64,000 nucleotides of DNA from an uncultured Bacteroidia bacterium. Lineage in GTDB: Bacteria; Bacteroidota; Bacteroidia; Bacteroidales; Prolixibacteraceae. Shown piece by piece: positions 8,550 through 19,382 of the stretch; position 1 is the stretch's first letter, and every line of letters starts with the position of its first letter. The notes under the pieces were generated by a model that saw nothing but the letters and a program-made list of their open reading frames with translations, was not told the origin of the DNA and did no database searches. The DNA is taken from positions 1 to 64,000 of the forward strand of contig CAIXCY010000210.1 of the NCBI GenBank assembly GCA_903918045.1, in the 5' to 3' direction. The position numbers and the translations under genes were made by a program.

Positions 8550-9851
8550 TCATGGAATAGCTTCTGCTACAACGAAGGTGCTACCACCTATAAAAATCAG
8601 ATCTTCAGCACCTGCATTCCTGCGGGCCGCTTCAAGGGCTGTGATAACCGTCGGATAACTTTCACCGTCCAGTTTAAAAAAAGCAGCCATTTTCATAAGT
8701 TGCTTTTCATCCAGGGCTCGTGGAATCGAAGCCTTCGTAAAATAATAAATTGCCTCGCGCGGCAGAAGGTTTAACACACCTGCAATGTCTTTGTCGTTTA
8801 CCATACCAATTATAAAGTGAAGCTTCTTATAAGGTGTCTTGAGTATCTGATTTACAACCTCCTTCACTCCACCCTCATTATGCCCGGTGTCACATATAAT
8901 GCGCGGATTTGCCCCTATGACCTGCCAGCGCCCCATTAAACCTGTATTCCTGCTAACTCTTGACAATCCTTTACGAACCGCATCCTCAGGAATTTTCCAT
9001 CCCTGTCTCCGAAGCTCTTCTACTGTCATAAGTACAGTACAAACATTTTTTGCCTGATAGCTTCCGAGTAAATCAACCCTTAATTCGGAATATACAACTT
9101 CACCACCCTTTTTGACTGTAAAGATCTGGTTTCCATCTATCGAAAAGAGACCCGCGCCGGCATTAAAAGACTGATCTGCAAATACAATTGGGGATGAAAA
9201 TTCATTCGCAACTCCATTAAAAATGACACTGGTTTGCGGATGCGTCTCACCAATTACCACAGGAATTCCCCTTTTAATAATTCCGGCCTTTTCCAAAGCT
9301 ATTTTCCCAAGAGTGTCCCCAAGGAAGAATGTATGGTCATAACTTATGTTGGTGATTACCGAAATCTCAGGTTTAATGATATTCGTAGAATCAAGCCTTC
9401 CGCCCAAACCCACTTCAATAATGGCAATATCAGCATGATTTTGTGAAAAATAGTCAAATGCCATCATGACAGTCAGTTCAAAAAAGGAGGGTTCAAGCCC
9501 TTTTTCAATATTTAGTTGAAGAAACCTGTCAACGAATTCAACAACAAACTCCTTTTCAATCATCTCTCCATTGATTCTGATCCGTTCCCTAAAATCTTTC
9601 AGATGAGGTGAGGTGTAAAGGCCTGTTTTGTAGCCTGATTCCATAAGAATACTCGAAAGCATATGCGAAACTGACCCTTTGCCGTTTGTTCCTGCAACAT
9701 GAACAGTTTTAAATCTCCTGTGAGGATGATTAAACATTTGGTCCAGAGCTAAGGTATTTTGAAGACTCTCTTTGTAAGCCACCTGCCCGGAACGTTGATA
9801 ATAAGGAAGATGATCGTATAAATAGTTTATTACCGTTTCATAGTTTTGCAT
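8550..9851 (-). CDS. folC: Bifunctional folylpolyglutamate synthase/dihydrofolate synthase
   Basis: A Mur-ligase-family enzyme that adds glutamate to dihydropteroate or tetrahydrofolate. The P-loop is seen in HVAGTNGKGSVSHML near the N-terminus, followed by TGLYTSPHLKDFRERIRING and the AIIEVGLGGRLDSTNII block typical of FolC. The C-terminal ligase domain contains ICDTGHNEGGV, the usual DxAHN-type segment. I place the start at ATG 9851 (MQNYETVINYL), which aligns with the family N-terminus; a longer frame to 9914 adds an unlikely 21-residue extension. About 433 residues. Divergent from phoH. Confidence 0.9.
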   Translation of the reverse strand: MQNYETVINYLYDHLPYYQRSGQVAYKESLQNTLALDQMFNHPHRRFKTVHVAGTNGKGSVSHMLSSILMESGYKTGLYTSPHLKDFRERIRINGEMIEKEFVVEFVDRFLQLNIEKGLEPSFFELTVMMAFDYFSQNHADIAIIEVGLGGRLDSTNIIKPEISVITNISYDHTFFLGDTLGKIALEKAGIIKRGIPVVIGETHPQTSVIFNGVANEFSSPIVFADQSFNAGAGLFSIDGNQIFTVKKGGEVVYSELRVDLLGSYQAKNVCTVLMTVEELRRQGWKIPEDAVRKGLSRVSRNTGLMGRWQVIGANPRIICDTGHNEGGVKEVVNQILKTPYKKLHFIIGMVNDKDIAGVLNLLPREAIYYFTKASIPRALDEKQLMKMAAFFKLDGESYPTVITALEAARRNAGAEDLIFIGGSTFVVAEAIP

Positions 9852-9962
9852 TGCACCGGGTTTAATTGACAAAATCGTGAACAAAGATGACAAATTCCAA
9901 AAGTTTAAAGACAATCGTTCCTATTTTTTTTCTATTTTTAGAGTGAAATAAAACCGGAAATA

Positions 9963-11285
9963 ATGCCAAAGTCAAAAGTGTTTGTTATCGATACCAATGT
10001 AATTTTGCATGATCATGAATGCATTTATCATTTTAACGATAATGATGTTGTCCTACCGATAACCGTTCTGGAAGAGTTGGATCGTTTCAAAAGGGGGAAT
10101 GATCAGATTAATTTTCAGGCAAGACAATTTGTCAGAATACTCGATGATATCGTAGGAAATGACCTGTTTAACGGTGGCATTCCACTTGGTGTCAATAAGG
10201 GAAAACTGACTATTGAAACAGGAAAACCATTTTCAGAAAAACTGAAGGAGTCGTTCCGGGAGGATATCCCTGACCATCGCATACTTGCAATTACCGAATA
10301 CCTTAGGGAGAAATATAAAGACAGAAAGGTCATCCTTGTTACAAAAGATGTGAACCTTCGGATGAAGGCCAAATCGCTTCATATAGAATCAGAAGATTAC
10401 AAAAACGATAAAATACAGGATATCAATGTATTATATCAAGGTATTCGCGAAATCAGGGGGTATAGTGATCTGTTAATTGCCAAACTTTACGAAAATAATT
10501 ACATCTCTACCGAGGAAGCGGGAATTGAAAAACCTCCTTTCCCGAATGAATTTTTCATTCTTAAAAGTGAGCGGTCAAGTGTTCTGGCTCATTATAGTCC
10601 ATTTCGACAACGTTTTGAACGGGTAGATAAAAAAATAGCCTATGGCATTAAGCCACGCAATGCAGAGCAAACATTCTCAATACATGCACTTGTAGATCCC
10701 GAAATCAAACTGATCAGCCTTACCGGAAAAGCCGGAACAGGGAAGACATTACTTGCTTTGGCAGCGGCAATTGCACAACATAACATCTACGAGCAGGTTT
10801 TACTTGCACGACCCATCGTAGCCCTAAGTAACCGCGATATTGGCTTTCTACCTGGCGATGCCGAGGAAAAAGTACTTCCATATATGCAGCCACTATTTGA
10901 TAATCTCGCAGTAATAAAACGGTGCTTCAATCATAACAGTTTAGAATATAAGCAGATAGAAGACCTCAAGAAAGATGAACGGCTGGTGATCAGTCCTCTG
11001 GCGTTTATCAGGGGCCGGAGTTTATCAAACTGTTATTTCATCATCGATGAGGCACAAAATCTCACCCCTCACGAAGTAAAGACCATTATTACCAGAGCCG
11101 GAGAGGGGACAAAAATGATTTTTACAGGTGATATTCAGCAAATTGATTCCCCATATCTCGATATGCAATCAAACGGATTGGCATACCTTACAGACAGGAT
11201 GAAAGGTCAGGATATTTTCGCTCATATTAACCTTGTGAAAGGAGAACGGAGTTATCTGGCAGAACTTGCAAGTGATTTACTATAA
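9963..11285 (+). CDS. PhoH family protein with N-terminal PIN domain
   Basis: A 440-residue protein. Residues about 5-140 are a PIN ribonuclease domain (VFVIDTNVILHD, with acidic residues such as LEELD and the later LVTKDVNLR). Residues about 230-440 are a PhoH P-loop ATPase with Walker A GKAGTGKT at 255-262, the LARPIVALSNRDIGFLPG block and Walker B FIIDEAQN. This is the PhoH2/YlaK type, associated with RNA unwinding and cleavage in toxin-antitoxin-like contexts. Here it is a stand-alone gene divergent from folC. Family assignment is strong. Confidence 0.92.
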   Translation: MPKSKVFVIDTNVILHDHECIYHFNDNDVVLPITVLEELDRFKRGNDQINFQARQFVRILDDIVGNDLFNGGIPLGVNKGKLTIETGKPFSEKLKESFREDIPDHRILAITEYLREKYKDRKVILVTKDVNLRMKAKSLHIESEDYKNDKIQDINVLYQGIREIRGYSDLLIAKLYENNYISTEEAGIEKPPFPNEFFILKSERSSVLAHYSPFRQRFERVDKKIAYGIKPRNAEQTFSIHALVDPEIKLISLTGKAGTGKTLLALAAAIAQHNIYEQVLLARPIVALSNRDIGFLPGDAEEKVLPYMQPLFDNLAVIKRCFNHNSLEYKQIEDLKKDERLVISPLAFIRGRSLSNCYFIIDEAQNLTPHEVKTIITRAGEGTKMIFTGDIQQIDSPYLDMQSNGLAYLTDRMKGQDIFAHINLVKGERSYLAELASDLL

Positions 11286-11426
11286 TTAGACAATTCAGTG
11301 ATGTGAAAATTCGGCAATTTCTTTTCTTCAGGTTCACATAAATTGCTTAAAAGAGGAAGATGGATATCTTGTTAATTCCTGCAGGATATTCCGAAAAATA
11401 ATTTATTCAATTTTAATAAAATAAAT

Positions 11427-11708
11427 ATGTTAAAAGTAAACGAGTATTTTGGAGGGAGTGTAAAATCGATAGGTGTCGAAAATGAAGAAGGCACAGCAAC
11501 TGTAGGTGTAATGGAAGCTGGTGAGTACGAATTTGGAACCTCCTCGGTAGAGATTATGACAATCACAGGTGGAAAACTGGATGTTATGCTCCCGGGTGCA
11601 GAGGAGTGGACAGCCTATCCTAAAGGGGGAATATTTGAAGTTGAGAAGAATGTTAAATTCAAAGTGAGGGCTTCGGCTCCTGTAGCCTACCATTGCCAAT
11701 ATCTTTAA
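11427..11708 (+). CDS. ppnP: Pyrimidine/purine nucleoside phosphorylase
   Basis: A 93-residue single-domain cupin of the PpnP (DUF1255, YaiE) family. In Escherichia coli this family phosphorolyses a broad range of nucleosides to base plus ribose-1-phosphate. The start MLKVNEYFGGSVKSIG, the GVMEAGEYEFGTSSVEIMTI strands and the ending PVAYHCQYL match the family over its full length. It is isolated downstream of phoH, with a convergent SRPBCC gene beyond a hairpin. Confidence 0.9.
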   Translation: MLKVNEYFGGSVKSIGVENEEGTATVGVMEAGEYEFGTSSVEIMTITGGKLDVMLPGAEEWTAYPKGGIFEVEKNVKFKVRASAPVAYHCQYL

Positions 11709-11733
11709 ATCTGGTTCACTAAAATGATTTCAG

Positions 11734-11786
11734 TAACCCTGTGTTGGATCTGCCGGAAATCTTACCAGTAGACTCAACACAGGTTA
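11734..11786. terminator. Hairpin between convergent ppnP and SRPBCC genes
   Basis: TAACCCTGTGTTG at 11734-11746 pairs with CAACACAGGTTA at 11775-11786 with one bulged base and a 28-nt loop. It lies midway between two convergent genes, consistent with a shared transcription end. The T-tract is weak. Confidence 0.45.
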
Positions 11787-11804
11787 AAGTACACCTAAAG
11801 CCAA

Positions 11805-12344
11805 TTATTTTTCAAGAACATTTTTAAGGTTTTCCAACCCATTCTGAAGGTCTTTTCCGAGCATCCCTTCCATATCCCGAATTAACAAAAAAAGGTTCAT
11901 TGGATAATTCATCTTTCCTGAGAATCCCCATTTCACCCTGGTTTGTGATTTTGAAATATCTTCAAAAGTGAAGTCTGCAAAATTGGTTGCCTTAAATGGT
12001 TTCATAAACCGCAATTCATAGTCAATCCTTTCTCCATCAGAAATCTTTATGATCTCCTGTTCCCCCATTCCAACATCTTTCATCTGGCTATCCCAGGATG
12101 AAACAAAACCTACAGTGCCGTCAGTTCCACGAAAATCTTTAATCATATCGGGATCTTTATTCGCCCATACACTGAAATAATCCAGGTTTTTCAAAAGTTT
12201 AACAAAATCAAACACTTCAACCTTAGGTCTATTGATCAAAACCTCACGCACAACTGAAATATTTTTTTTTGTGAAAAGAGGAATGATAAGAATAACTCCA
12301 ATCAGAATTGCAAAACCCATTAAAAGGACTCTCAAAATTTCCAT
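11805..12344 (-). CDS. Membrane-anchored SRPBCC-family protein
   Basis: A 179-residue protein with one N-terminal transmembrane helix (residues 5-26, ILRVLLMGFAILIGVILIIP), then a polyketide-cyclase/START-like SRPBCC domain. The start of that domain, VLINRPKVEVFDFVKLLKNLDYFSVW, and the RVKWGFSGKM strand are typical. SRPBCC domains form a hydrophobic ligand cavity; no ligand can be inferred. It is convergent with ppnP and unconnected to the neighbouring operons. Confidence 0.78.
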   Translation of the reverse strand: MEILRVLLMGFAILIGVILIIPLFTKKNISVVREVLINRPKVEVFDFVKLLKNLDYFSVWANKDPDMIKDFRGTDGTVGFVSSWDSQMKDVGMGEQEIIKISDGERIDYELRFMKPFKATNFADFTFEDISKSQTRVKWGFSGKMNYPMNLFLLIRDMEGMLGKDLQNGLENLKNVLEK

Positions 12345-12557
12345 AGCTATAAAATTAATGGTTATAGTGCAGTAACATAATCCCTCCCTAAAAAGTTTAA
12401 TTAAATAAACCAGTCTGACAATACTTATTTATTATTATTTATGAAAATACAAAGACAACTTTAACAAACCTGGATCTGCATTATTTACCAGATTCTAAAC
12501 CTCACAAAAATGGTGGACGGCAAAAAAGTGATGCTTTTCTGGCATCAGAATTATCCT

Positions 12558-12565
12558 TATTTTTG
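12558..12565 (+). promoter_or_regulatory. -7 element for the inositol-phosphatase gene
   Basis: TATTTTTG matches TAnnTTTG. It lies 10 bp before the ATG at 12576, inside the longest open frame. If real, it rules out the upstream ATG at 12510 and implies a very short leader. Confidence 0.45.
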
Positions 12566-12575
12566 CAAAAAAAAA

Positions 12576-13379
12576 ATGAATCTGGAAAAAATTTGCGCTA
12601 AGGTCCAAACTATTGCCAAAACAGCCGGGGCGTTTATTGCTGGTGAAAGGGAAAAATTTAATCTTGCTGATATTGAGGTGAAAGGGAAAGCCGATTTTGT
12701 TTCCTATGTAGACAAACAGGCTGAGGTCATGATCATTGAAAATCTGCGAAAAATATTACCCGGTTCCGGATTTATTGCAGAGGAGGGAACAGCCTCCAAA
12801 ACTGATGATAAATTCCAGTGGATTATAGATCCTCTGGACGGAACAACAAATTTTGTGCATGGACTACCACCTTTTGCGGTGAGCATTGCCCTTATGGATG
12901 GCATGGAACTAGTCTTAGGTGTGATTTATGAAATTACACAGGACGAATGTTTTTATGCCTGGAAAGGGAGTCAGGCCTTCCTTAATGGCAAGGAGATTAG
13001 CGTTACTACTGCCGCAAAAACTTCTGACGCATTGATTGCAACTGGTTTTCCCTATTCTGCCATGAACATGCTCGATCCATTTGTTAAATCGATGCGCTAT
13101 TTCATGATTCATTCTCATGGATTACGCAGATTAGGCTCCGCTGCCACTGATCTTGCTTACCTTGCTGCCGGTAGGTTCGAAGCTTTTTATGAACACGGAC
13201 TAAAGCCCTGGGATGTAGCTGCCGGAGCAATCATTGTTAAACAAGCGGGAGGAAAAATCTCAGACTTTAACGGTACAGATCAATTTCTGTTCAATGGTGA
13301 AATTGTCGCATCTAATAGCGCCTACTTTGAAGAATTCTATAACCTTGTTCACAATCACCTTGTCATTAATAAAAATTGA
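12576..13379 (+). CDS. Inositol-1-monophosphatase family protein
   Basis: A protein of about 267 residues of the lithium-sensitive Mg-dependent phosphatase family (SuhB/IMPase), which hydrolyses inositol phosphates or related sugar phosphates. Metal-binding motifs are GFIAEEG (Glu69-Glu70), DPLDGTTNF (residues 85-93) and the C-terminal KPWDVAAG. I choose the ATG at 12576 (MNLEKICAKVQ) because it fits the family N-terminus. The open frame continues up to 12510, but those 22 residues look like translated leader. The end overlaps the longest frame of the next gene, whose real start is further downstream. Confidence 0.88.
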   Translation: MNLEKICAKVQTIAKTAGAFIAGEREKFNLADIEVKGKADFVSYVDKQAEVMIIENLRKILPGSGFIAEEGTASKTDDKFQWIIDPLDGTTNFVHGLPPFAVSIALMDGMELVLGVIYEITQDECFYAWKGSQAFLNGKEISVTTAAKTSDALIATGFPYSAMNMLDPFVKSMRYFMIHSHGLRRLGSAATDLAYLAAGRFEAFYEHGLKPWDVAAGAIIVKQAGGKISDFNGTDQFLFNGEIVASNSAYFEEFYNLVHNHLVINKN

Positions 13380-13398
13380 AAACTGGTTATTCGCATTT

Positions 13399-14310
13399 AT
13401 GGAAAAAACAGGTTACACTTTACTGAAAATAATCACCTGGATATTTTGGCTGTTTCCGCTGCGTGTTCACTATTTATTTGCAAATATCTGCTATTTCTTT
13501 ATCTATCACATATTCAGGTATCGAAGGGATGTTGTTGAAAGTAATCTTTTAAATTCATTTCCTGAAAAATCTTCCCGTGAACGAACACGGATTGCAAAGC
13601 ATTTCTACCGTCATTTCTGCGACATCTTTATAGAAACGCTCTATTTTGATCGGATTTCGGAAAAAGAGGGTAAGCAGGTAGTAAAATACCTTAACGCGGA
13701 TTTACCCGATTATTATATGGACAAGGGTAGGCAGGTAGTCGTAATTCTGGGCCATTATAACAACTGGGAATGGTATTGCAACTGGCCTCTCTATTCAAAA
13801 TACCCATTTTATCCGGTTTATAAAAAGATAAAAAGTAAAGCCTTCGAACGATTCTATTACTCCCTAAGAAGTCACTTTGGGGCCATTCCCCTGGAGCGAT
13901 CATTAACTTTTAGAAAATTGATGGACAATTACCAGAAAGGGATTCCCTCCATGTCCGCTTTTCTGTTTGATCAAACACCCCGGATCTATGAGATTCAACA
14001 CTGGGTAAACTTTTTGAATCAGGAAACACCGGTTATCCTTGGAGCAGAAAAAATTGCCCGAAAAACAAATGCGATTGTATTATTCGCCAATTCGCAGAAA
14101 ATAAGGCGAGGCAAATATGAAGTTGAATATCAGTTAGTGACTGATAATCCATCTGAATGTGAAAAATATGAGATCACAGAAAAATGCCTTCAGTTGCTTG
14201 AAAAGCAGATTAAAGAGCACCCTGAATTTTGGCTCTGGTCGCATAAAAGATGGAAACATAAGAAAAATAAATTGGGGAAGATACCAAAAGTGCGTAATTT
14301 TGAGTCTTGA
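13399..14310 (+). CDS. Lysophospholipid (lipid A type) acyltransferase, copy 1
   Basis: A protein of about 303 residues of the HtrB/LpxL-MsbB family, which transfers fatty acyl chains to lipid A precursors or related lipids at the inner membrane. A hydrophobic N-terminal anchor (residues about 10-40) precedes the HX4E catalytic motif in LGHYNNWEWY. The domain continues with PVYKKIKSKAFERFYY and FLFDQTPR and ends in ...WLWSHKRWKHK. The start at 13399 gives the same N-terminal layout as the next gene, so the long upstream extension to 13234 is rejected. It forms a tandem pair with 14420-15331. Confidence 0.85.
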   Translation: MEKTGYTLLKIITWIFWLFPLRVHYLFANICYFFIYHIFRYRRDVVESNLLNSFPEKSSRERTRIAKHFYRHFCDIFIETLYFDRISEKEGKQVVKYLNADLPDYYMDKGRQVVVILGHYNNWEWYCNWPLYSKYPFYPVYKKIKSKAFERFYYSLRSHFGAIPLERSLTFRKLMDNYQKGIPSMSAFLFDQTPRIYEIQHWVNFLNQETPVILGAEKIARKTNAIVLFANSQKIRRGKYEVEYQLVTDNPSECEKYEITEKCLQLLEKQIKEHPEFWLWSHKRWKHKKNKLGKIPKVRNFES

Positions 14311-14419
14311 TAATAATTATCCCTGACCAAACAACCAGGAAAGTTAGTTTCCAAAGTAATTGTATAATCAACAACCCTAAAATTTATGGCATGAAAATGA
14401 ATTCAAATACCAAGGCCGG

Positions 14420-15331
14420 ATGTTAGGCTACTACCTCCTGCGTTCGCTGGCATGGGTGATTTACAAAATGCCTGATTGGGCCGTTTACCTGGTTTCTGAT
14501 TTGCTCTTTGCTATACTATTCTATATAGTTCGCTATCGTCGCCCCGTCGTCGATATGAATCTGAGCAATTCATTTCCTGAAAAATCGAAAAAAGAGTGTG
14601 ATCTGATTGCCCGGAAATATTACCACCACCTCTGCGATTGTTTCCTGGAAACACTCTATTTTGATTGCATTTCGGAGAAAAAGGTTAAAGAACGGGTGAA
14701 ATTTCTAAACCCTGAACTTCCCAATCAATATATGGATCAGGGTAAACCAGTAATTATACTAATGGGACATTACAATAATTGGGAATGTTTCAATAACTGG
14801 GGGCTTCATACAACTCATAAATCGTATGCGATCTATAAAAAACTTCGCAACAATGCCTTCGAAAAGTTCTATATCCACTTACGAAGCAGGTTTGGTTCCC
14901 TTCCTCTCGAAAGAGCAATGACATTCAGAGTTTTGATGGATGACCTTAAAGCCGGAATACCAAACTTATCTCTGTTCCTCATCGACCAGACTCCAAGAGC
15001 TCATGATATACAATATTGGACTAATTTCTTAAATCAGGAAACCGCTGTTTTGGTAGGCCCTGAAAAAATAGCAGTCAAATTAAATACAGTCGTTCTATTC
15101 GGTAAAACAAAAAAAATGAAACGGGGATTTTACCAGGTTGAATTTGTACTTATTACAGATAATGCCAAAGCGTGTGCAAAATTTGAGATTACAGAAAAAA
15201 GCACAAGGCTGATGGAACAACTAATAATCGAAAGTCCTGAATTCTGGTTGTGGTCGCACCGGAAGTGGAAACATAAAAGGCAGGAAATTAAAAATGAATT
15301 AGTTGACAATCATAATCTTGCTGTCGTTTAA
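14420..15331 (+). CDS. Lysophospholipid (lipid A type) acyltransferase, copy 2
   Basis: A 303-residue paralog of the preceding gene, with the same length and order of motifs: an N-terminal hydrophobic anchor, the RYRRPVVDMNLSNSFPEKS segment, the catalytic HX4E motif in MGHYNNWECF, then FLIDQTPR and the terminal WLWSHRKWKHKR. The two copies share many blocks (for example NSFPEKS, LETLYFD, FLNQET) but differ throughout, so the duplication is old. About 110 bp separate them. A GT2 glycosyltransferase follows 39 bp downstream, suggesting a cell-envelope lipid/glycan operon. Confidence 0.85.
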   Translation: MLGYYLLRSLAWVIYKMPDWAVYLVSDLLFAILFYIVRYRRPVVDMNLSNSFPEKSKKECDLIARKYYHHLCDCFLETLYFDCISEKKVKERVKFLNPELPNQYMDQGKPVIILMGHYNNWECFNNWGLHTTHKSYAIYKKLRNNAFEKFYIHLRSRFGSLPLERAMTFRVLMDDLKAGIPNLSLFLIDQTPRAHDIQYWTNFLNQETAVLVGPEKIAVKLNTVVLFGKTKKMKRGFYQVEFVLITDNAKACAKFEITEKSTRLMEQLIIESPEFWLWSHRKWKHKRQEIKNELVDNHNLAVV

Positions 15332-15370
15332 TCTCTGAGTTACCCTGATTTTAATAAATTACACCTTTAG

Positions 15371-16465
15371 ATGAAGCTCTCAATTGTAATTTTAAACTGG
15401 AACGGATACCACCATTTGAAACGGTTTCTCCCTTCGGTTGTGAAATATTCAAACTTCGATTGGGCAGAGCTTATTGTGGCAGACAACCTTTCAACCGATG
15501 ATAGCTGTATGCTGATTGAAAAGGAATTTCCTGAAATTAAACTCCTTAGATTTAACATAAACTACGGTTTTGCGGAGGGTTATAATCAGGCTTTAAAACA
15601 GAACAGCGCCCAATATTTGCTTTTGCTCAATTCTGATGTTGAGGTGACTGAAAACTGGCTGGAACCATTGATTGAAATGATGGAGAGTGATCCGATGATT
15701 GCTGCCTGCCAGCCCAAAATATTATCCCATCGTGAACCTGGGAAATTTGAACATGCCGGTGCTGCCGGTGGGTTTATTGACTATCTTGGCTTTCCATTCT
15801 GCAGAGGTCGGATGATAAATTCAATTGAAAAGGACCTTGGGCAATATGACAATCCTATAAATGTTTTTTGGACAAGCGGTGCGGCAATGCTAATCAATAA
15901 TAAACTCTGGCACGAGTCGGGCGGTTTTGACAGTGATTTCTGGGCACATATGGAGGAGATTGATCTATGCTGGAGATTGAAAAACATGGGTTATAAAATG
16001 GCCATTGTTCCACAGTCAAAGGTGTTTCATCTTGGAGGAGGCAGTCTCCCGTATGGCAATCCCAAAAAAATTTATCTCAATTTCAGAAACAACCTTTTTC
16101 TCCTTTTTAAAAATCTGCCCAAGGGTACACTTTTTAAAACCCTGATGATTAGGATGATACTCGATGGCATTGCTGCAATTCAGTTCCTGGTTACCGGACA
16201 ACCAAAAGCCTTCATTAAGGTTCTGGCTGCGCACCGTGATTTTTATAAAAGTCTGAGGGTCCTTCGAAACAAAAGAGCTGAACTTTCCGCCAAAGTTGTT
16301 TCAACCGATCACCCCGAAATTTACAGGAGATCGATTATTGTTGATTTCTATTTACTCAGAAAGAGGAAATTTTCAACTTTAGATTTTCCATCCTGTGAAA
16401 TAGAAAAAGATGAAAAATTTGTTCAGATAATGGATATTGAAGGAGACAAAATTATACCGTTGTAA
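15371..16465 (+). CDS. Family 2 glycosyltransferase
   Basis: A 364-residue GT2 enzyme of the rhamnosyltransferase-like type that transfers an NDP-sugar to a glycan or lipid. It starts with SIVILNWNGYHHLKRFLPS and carries the DNLSTDDS nucleotide-binding segment, the FAEGYNQAL block, LLLNSDVEV (acidic metal-binding position), and the acceptor-side FWAHMEEIDLCWRL motif (about residues 195-210) with the ED-type acidic pair. There is no transmembrane helix at the start. It follows two lipid A type acyltransferases, so an LPS or lipid-linked glycan substrate is plausible. Confidence 0.85.
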   Translation: MKLSIVILNWNGYHHLKRFLPSVVKYSNFDWAELIVADNLSTDDSCMLIEKEFPEIKLLRFNINYGFAEGYNQALKQNSAQYLLLLNSDVEVTENWLEPLIEMMESDPMIAACQPKILSHREPGKFEHAGAAGGFIDYLGFPFCRGRMINSIEKDLGQYDNPINVFWTSGAAMLINNKLWHESGGFDSDFWAHMEEIDLCWRLKNMGYKMAIVPQSKVFHLGGGSLPYGNPKKIYLNFRNNLFLLFKNLPKGTLFKTLMIRMILDGIAAIQFLVTGQPKAFIKVLAAHRDFYKSLRVLRNKRAELSAKVVSTDHPEIYRRSIIVDFYLLRKRKFSTLDFPSCEIEKDEKFVQIMDIEGDKIIPL

Positions 16466-16959
16466 CCAAATATTATTGATTACGAAAAATCAGGCAAGTA
16501 ACGTGGGATCAAAACAACAAAATAATCAACCTGCAAAAGGCCAACTCCAAACGACCTTTTTACAAAAATGGTTTAACTAATTTATTTCCCAATATAAATT
16601 AATTTAGACTGAATAAAAGAAAGTAACTGTTCCAATCCTCTTTTGTATCCAAAATTTTGTATTTTCGAAAACTTTCAGGAATTTATACCGAGTCTGCCAG
16701 AATCGAGCGAAACGTTAAAGGGAATAACAGTATAAATGCGATCCTGTAAACTGAAAATAAATATAATATGTCGTATAGCTTTACGGAAATGAACCGCTAA
16801 GTCCGAAATAAACATTAAAAGTTGAATTTATCAACTCTTATTTAATGCAATAATTCAGATTATTATTTTGGTCCCGAATTTCTGACAATACCATTTCCGA
16901 AATTTTTGATGATCATCATAGATCCTATTATAAATCACATTTAAAAATGTTTTTAAAAC
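16466..16959. other. 494-bp AT-rich gap without a recognised gene
   Basis: No plausible coding frame is visible. Near 16535-16561 the segments AAAAGG and CCTTTTT could form a weak terminator-like hairpin after the glycosyltransferase. Around 16660-16667, TATTTTCG resembles a -7 element with one mismatch, which could start a transcript of unknown nature. Beyond this I see nothing in the gap. Confidence 0.3.
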
Positions 16960-17382
16960 ATGAAAGATCAAATTTATGCTTGTTTGTGGAGTGACGGACA
17001 GGCTTTACAAATGGCAGAACATTATTGTTCAATTTTTAATAATTCAAAAATTACTTCCCAAAATTCGATGGTTGTCAACTTTGAATTAAATAACACAAAA
17101 TTCATGGCATTGAATGGTGGTCCACTTTACAAATTTAGTCCCGCTAATTCTTACGTAATTGAGTGTGAATCCCAGGATGAGATCGATCACTTTTGGGAGA
17201 AGTTGGGTGAAGGTGGCACCTACAGCAGATGTGGATGGCTAGATGACAAATTTGGTGTAACCTGGCAAATCATACCGAAGATCTTAGGGCAACTAATGAG
17301 TGATCCGGAAAAATCGCAACGTGTAGCTTCTGCGTTTATGCAAATGACAAAGTTTGATATTGCCACCTTGTTAAACATATAA
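16960..17382 (+). CDS. PhnB-like VOC-superfamily protein
   Basis: A 140-residue protein of the PhnB/3-demethylubiquinone-methyltransferase-like branch of the vicinal-oxygen-chelate fold. It starts IYACLWSDGQALQMAEHYCSIF (family consensus: predicted helix over the modified-residue site), has the FMALNGGP strand, and ends with WGVTWQI-like (DDKFGVTWQIIPK) and the terminal alpha segment. The usual function of these small proteins is unknown. It is isolated in a low-density region. Confidence in the fold is good; the reaction is unknown. Confidence 0.78.
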   Translation: MKDQIYACLWSDGQALQMAEHYCSIFNNSKITSQNSMVVNFELNNTKFMALNGGPLYKFSPANSYVIECESQDEIDHFWEKLGEGGTYSRCGWLDDKFGVTWQIIPKILGQLMSDPEKSQRVASAFMQMTKFDIATLLNI

Positions 17383-19307
<1,925 letters not shown>

Positions 19308-19319
19308 TTATTCCTAAAT

Positions 19320-19327
19320 TATTTTTG
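19320..19327 (+). promoter_or_regulatory. -7 element upstream of the coiled-coil lipoprotein gene
   Basis: TATTTTTG fits TAnnTTTG and lies 55 bp before the ATG at 19383. It suggests that the lipoprotein can be transcribed independently of the ABC-F gene. Confidence 0.45.
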
Positions 19328-19382
19328 TATGTGCAAAAATTCCATTAGTTTTAATCAATATTTAATTTAAAAGATTCAAAAC

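Noticed and set aside
12510-12575. N-terminal extension of the inositol-phosphatase frame
   Set aside because: The first 22 residues are unlike the family, and a TAnnTTTG promoter element lies inside this stretch. The ATG at 12576 fits the family N-terminus.
13234-13398. N-terminal extension of acyltransferase copy 1
   Set aside because: It overlaps the end of the inositol-phosphatase gene by about 145 bp. The paralog starts at the equivalent of ATG 13399.
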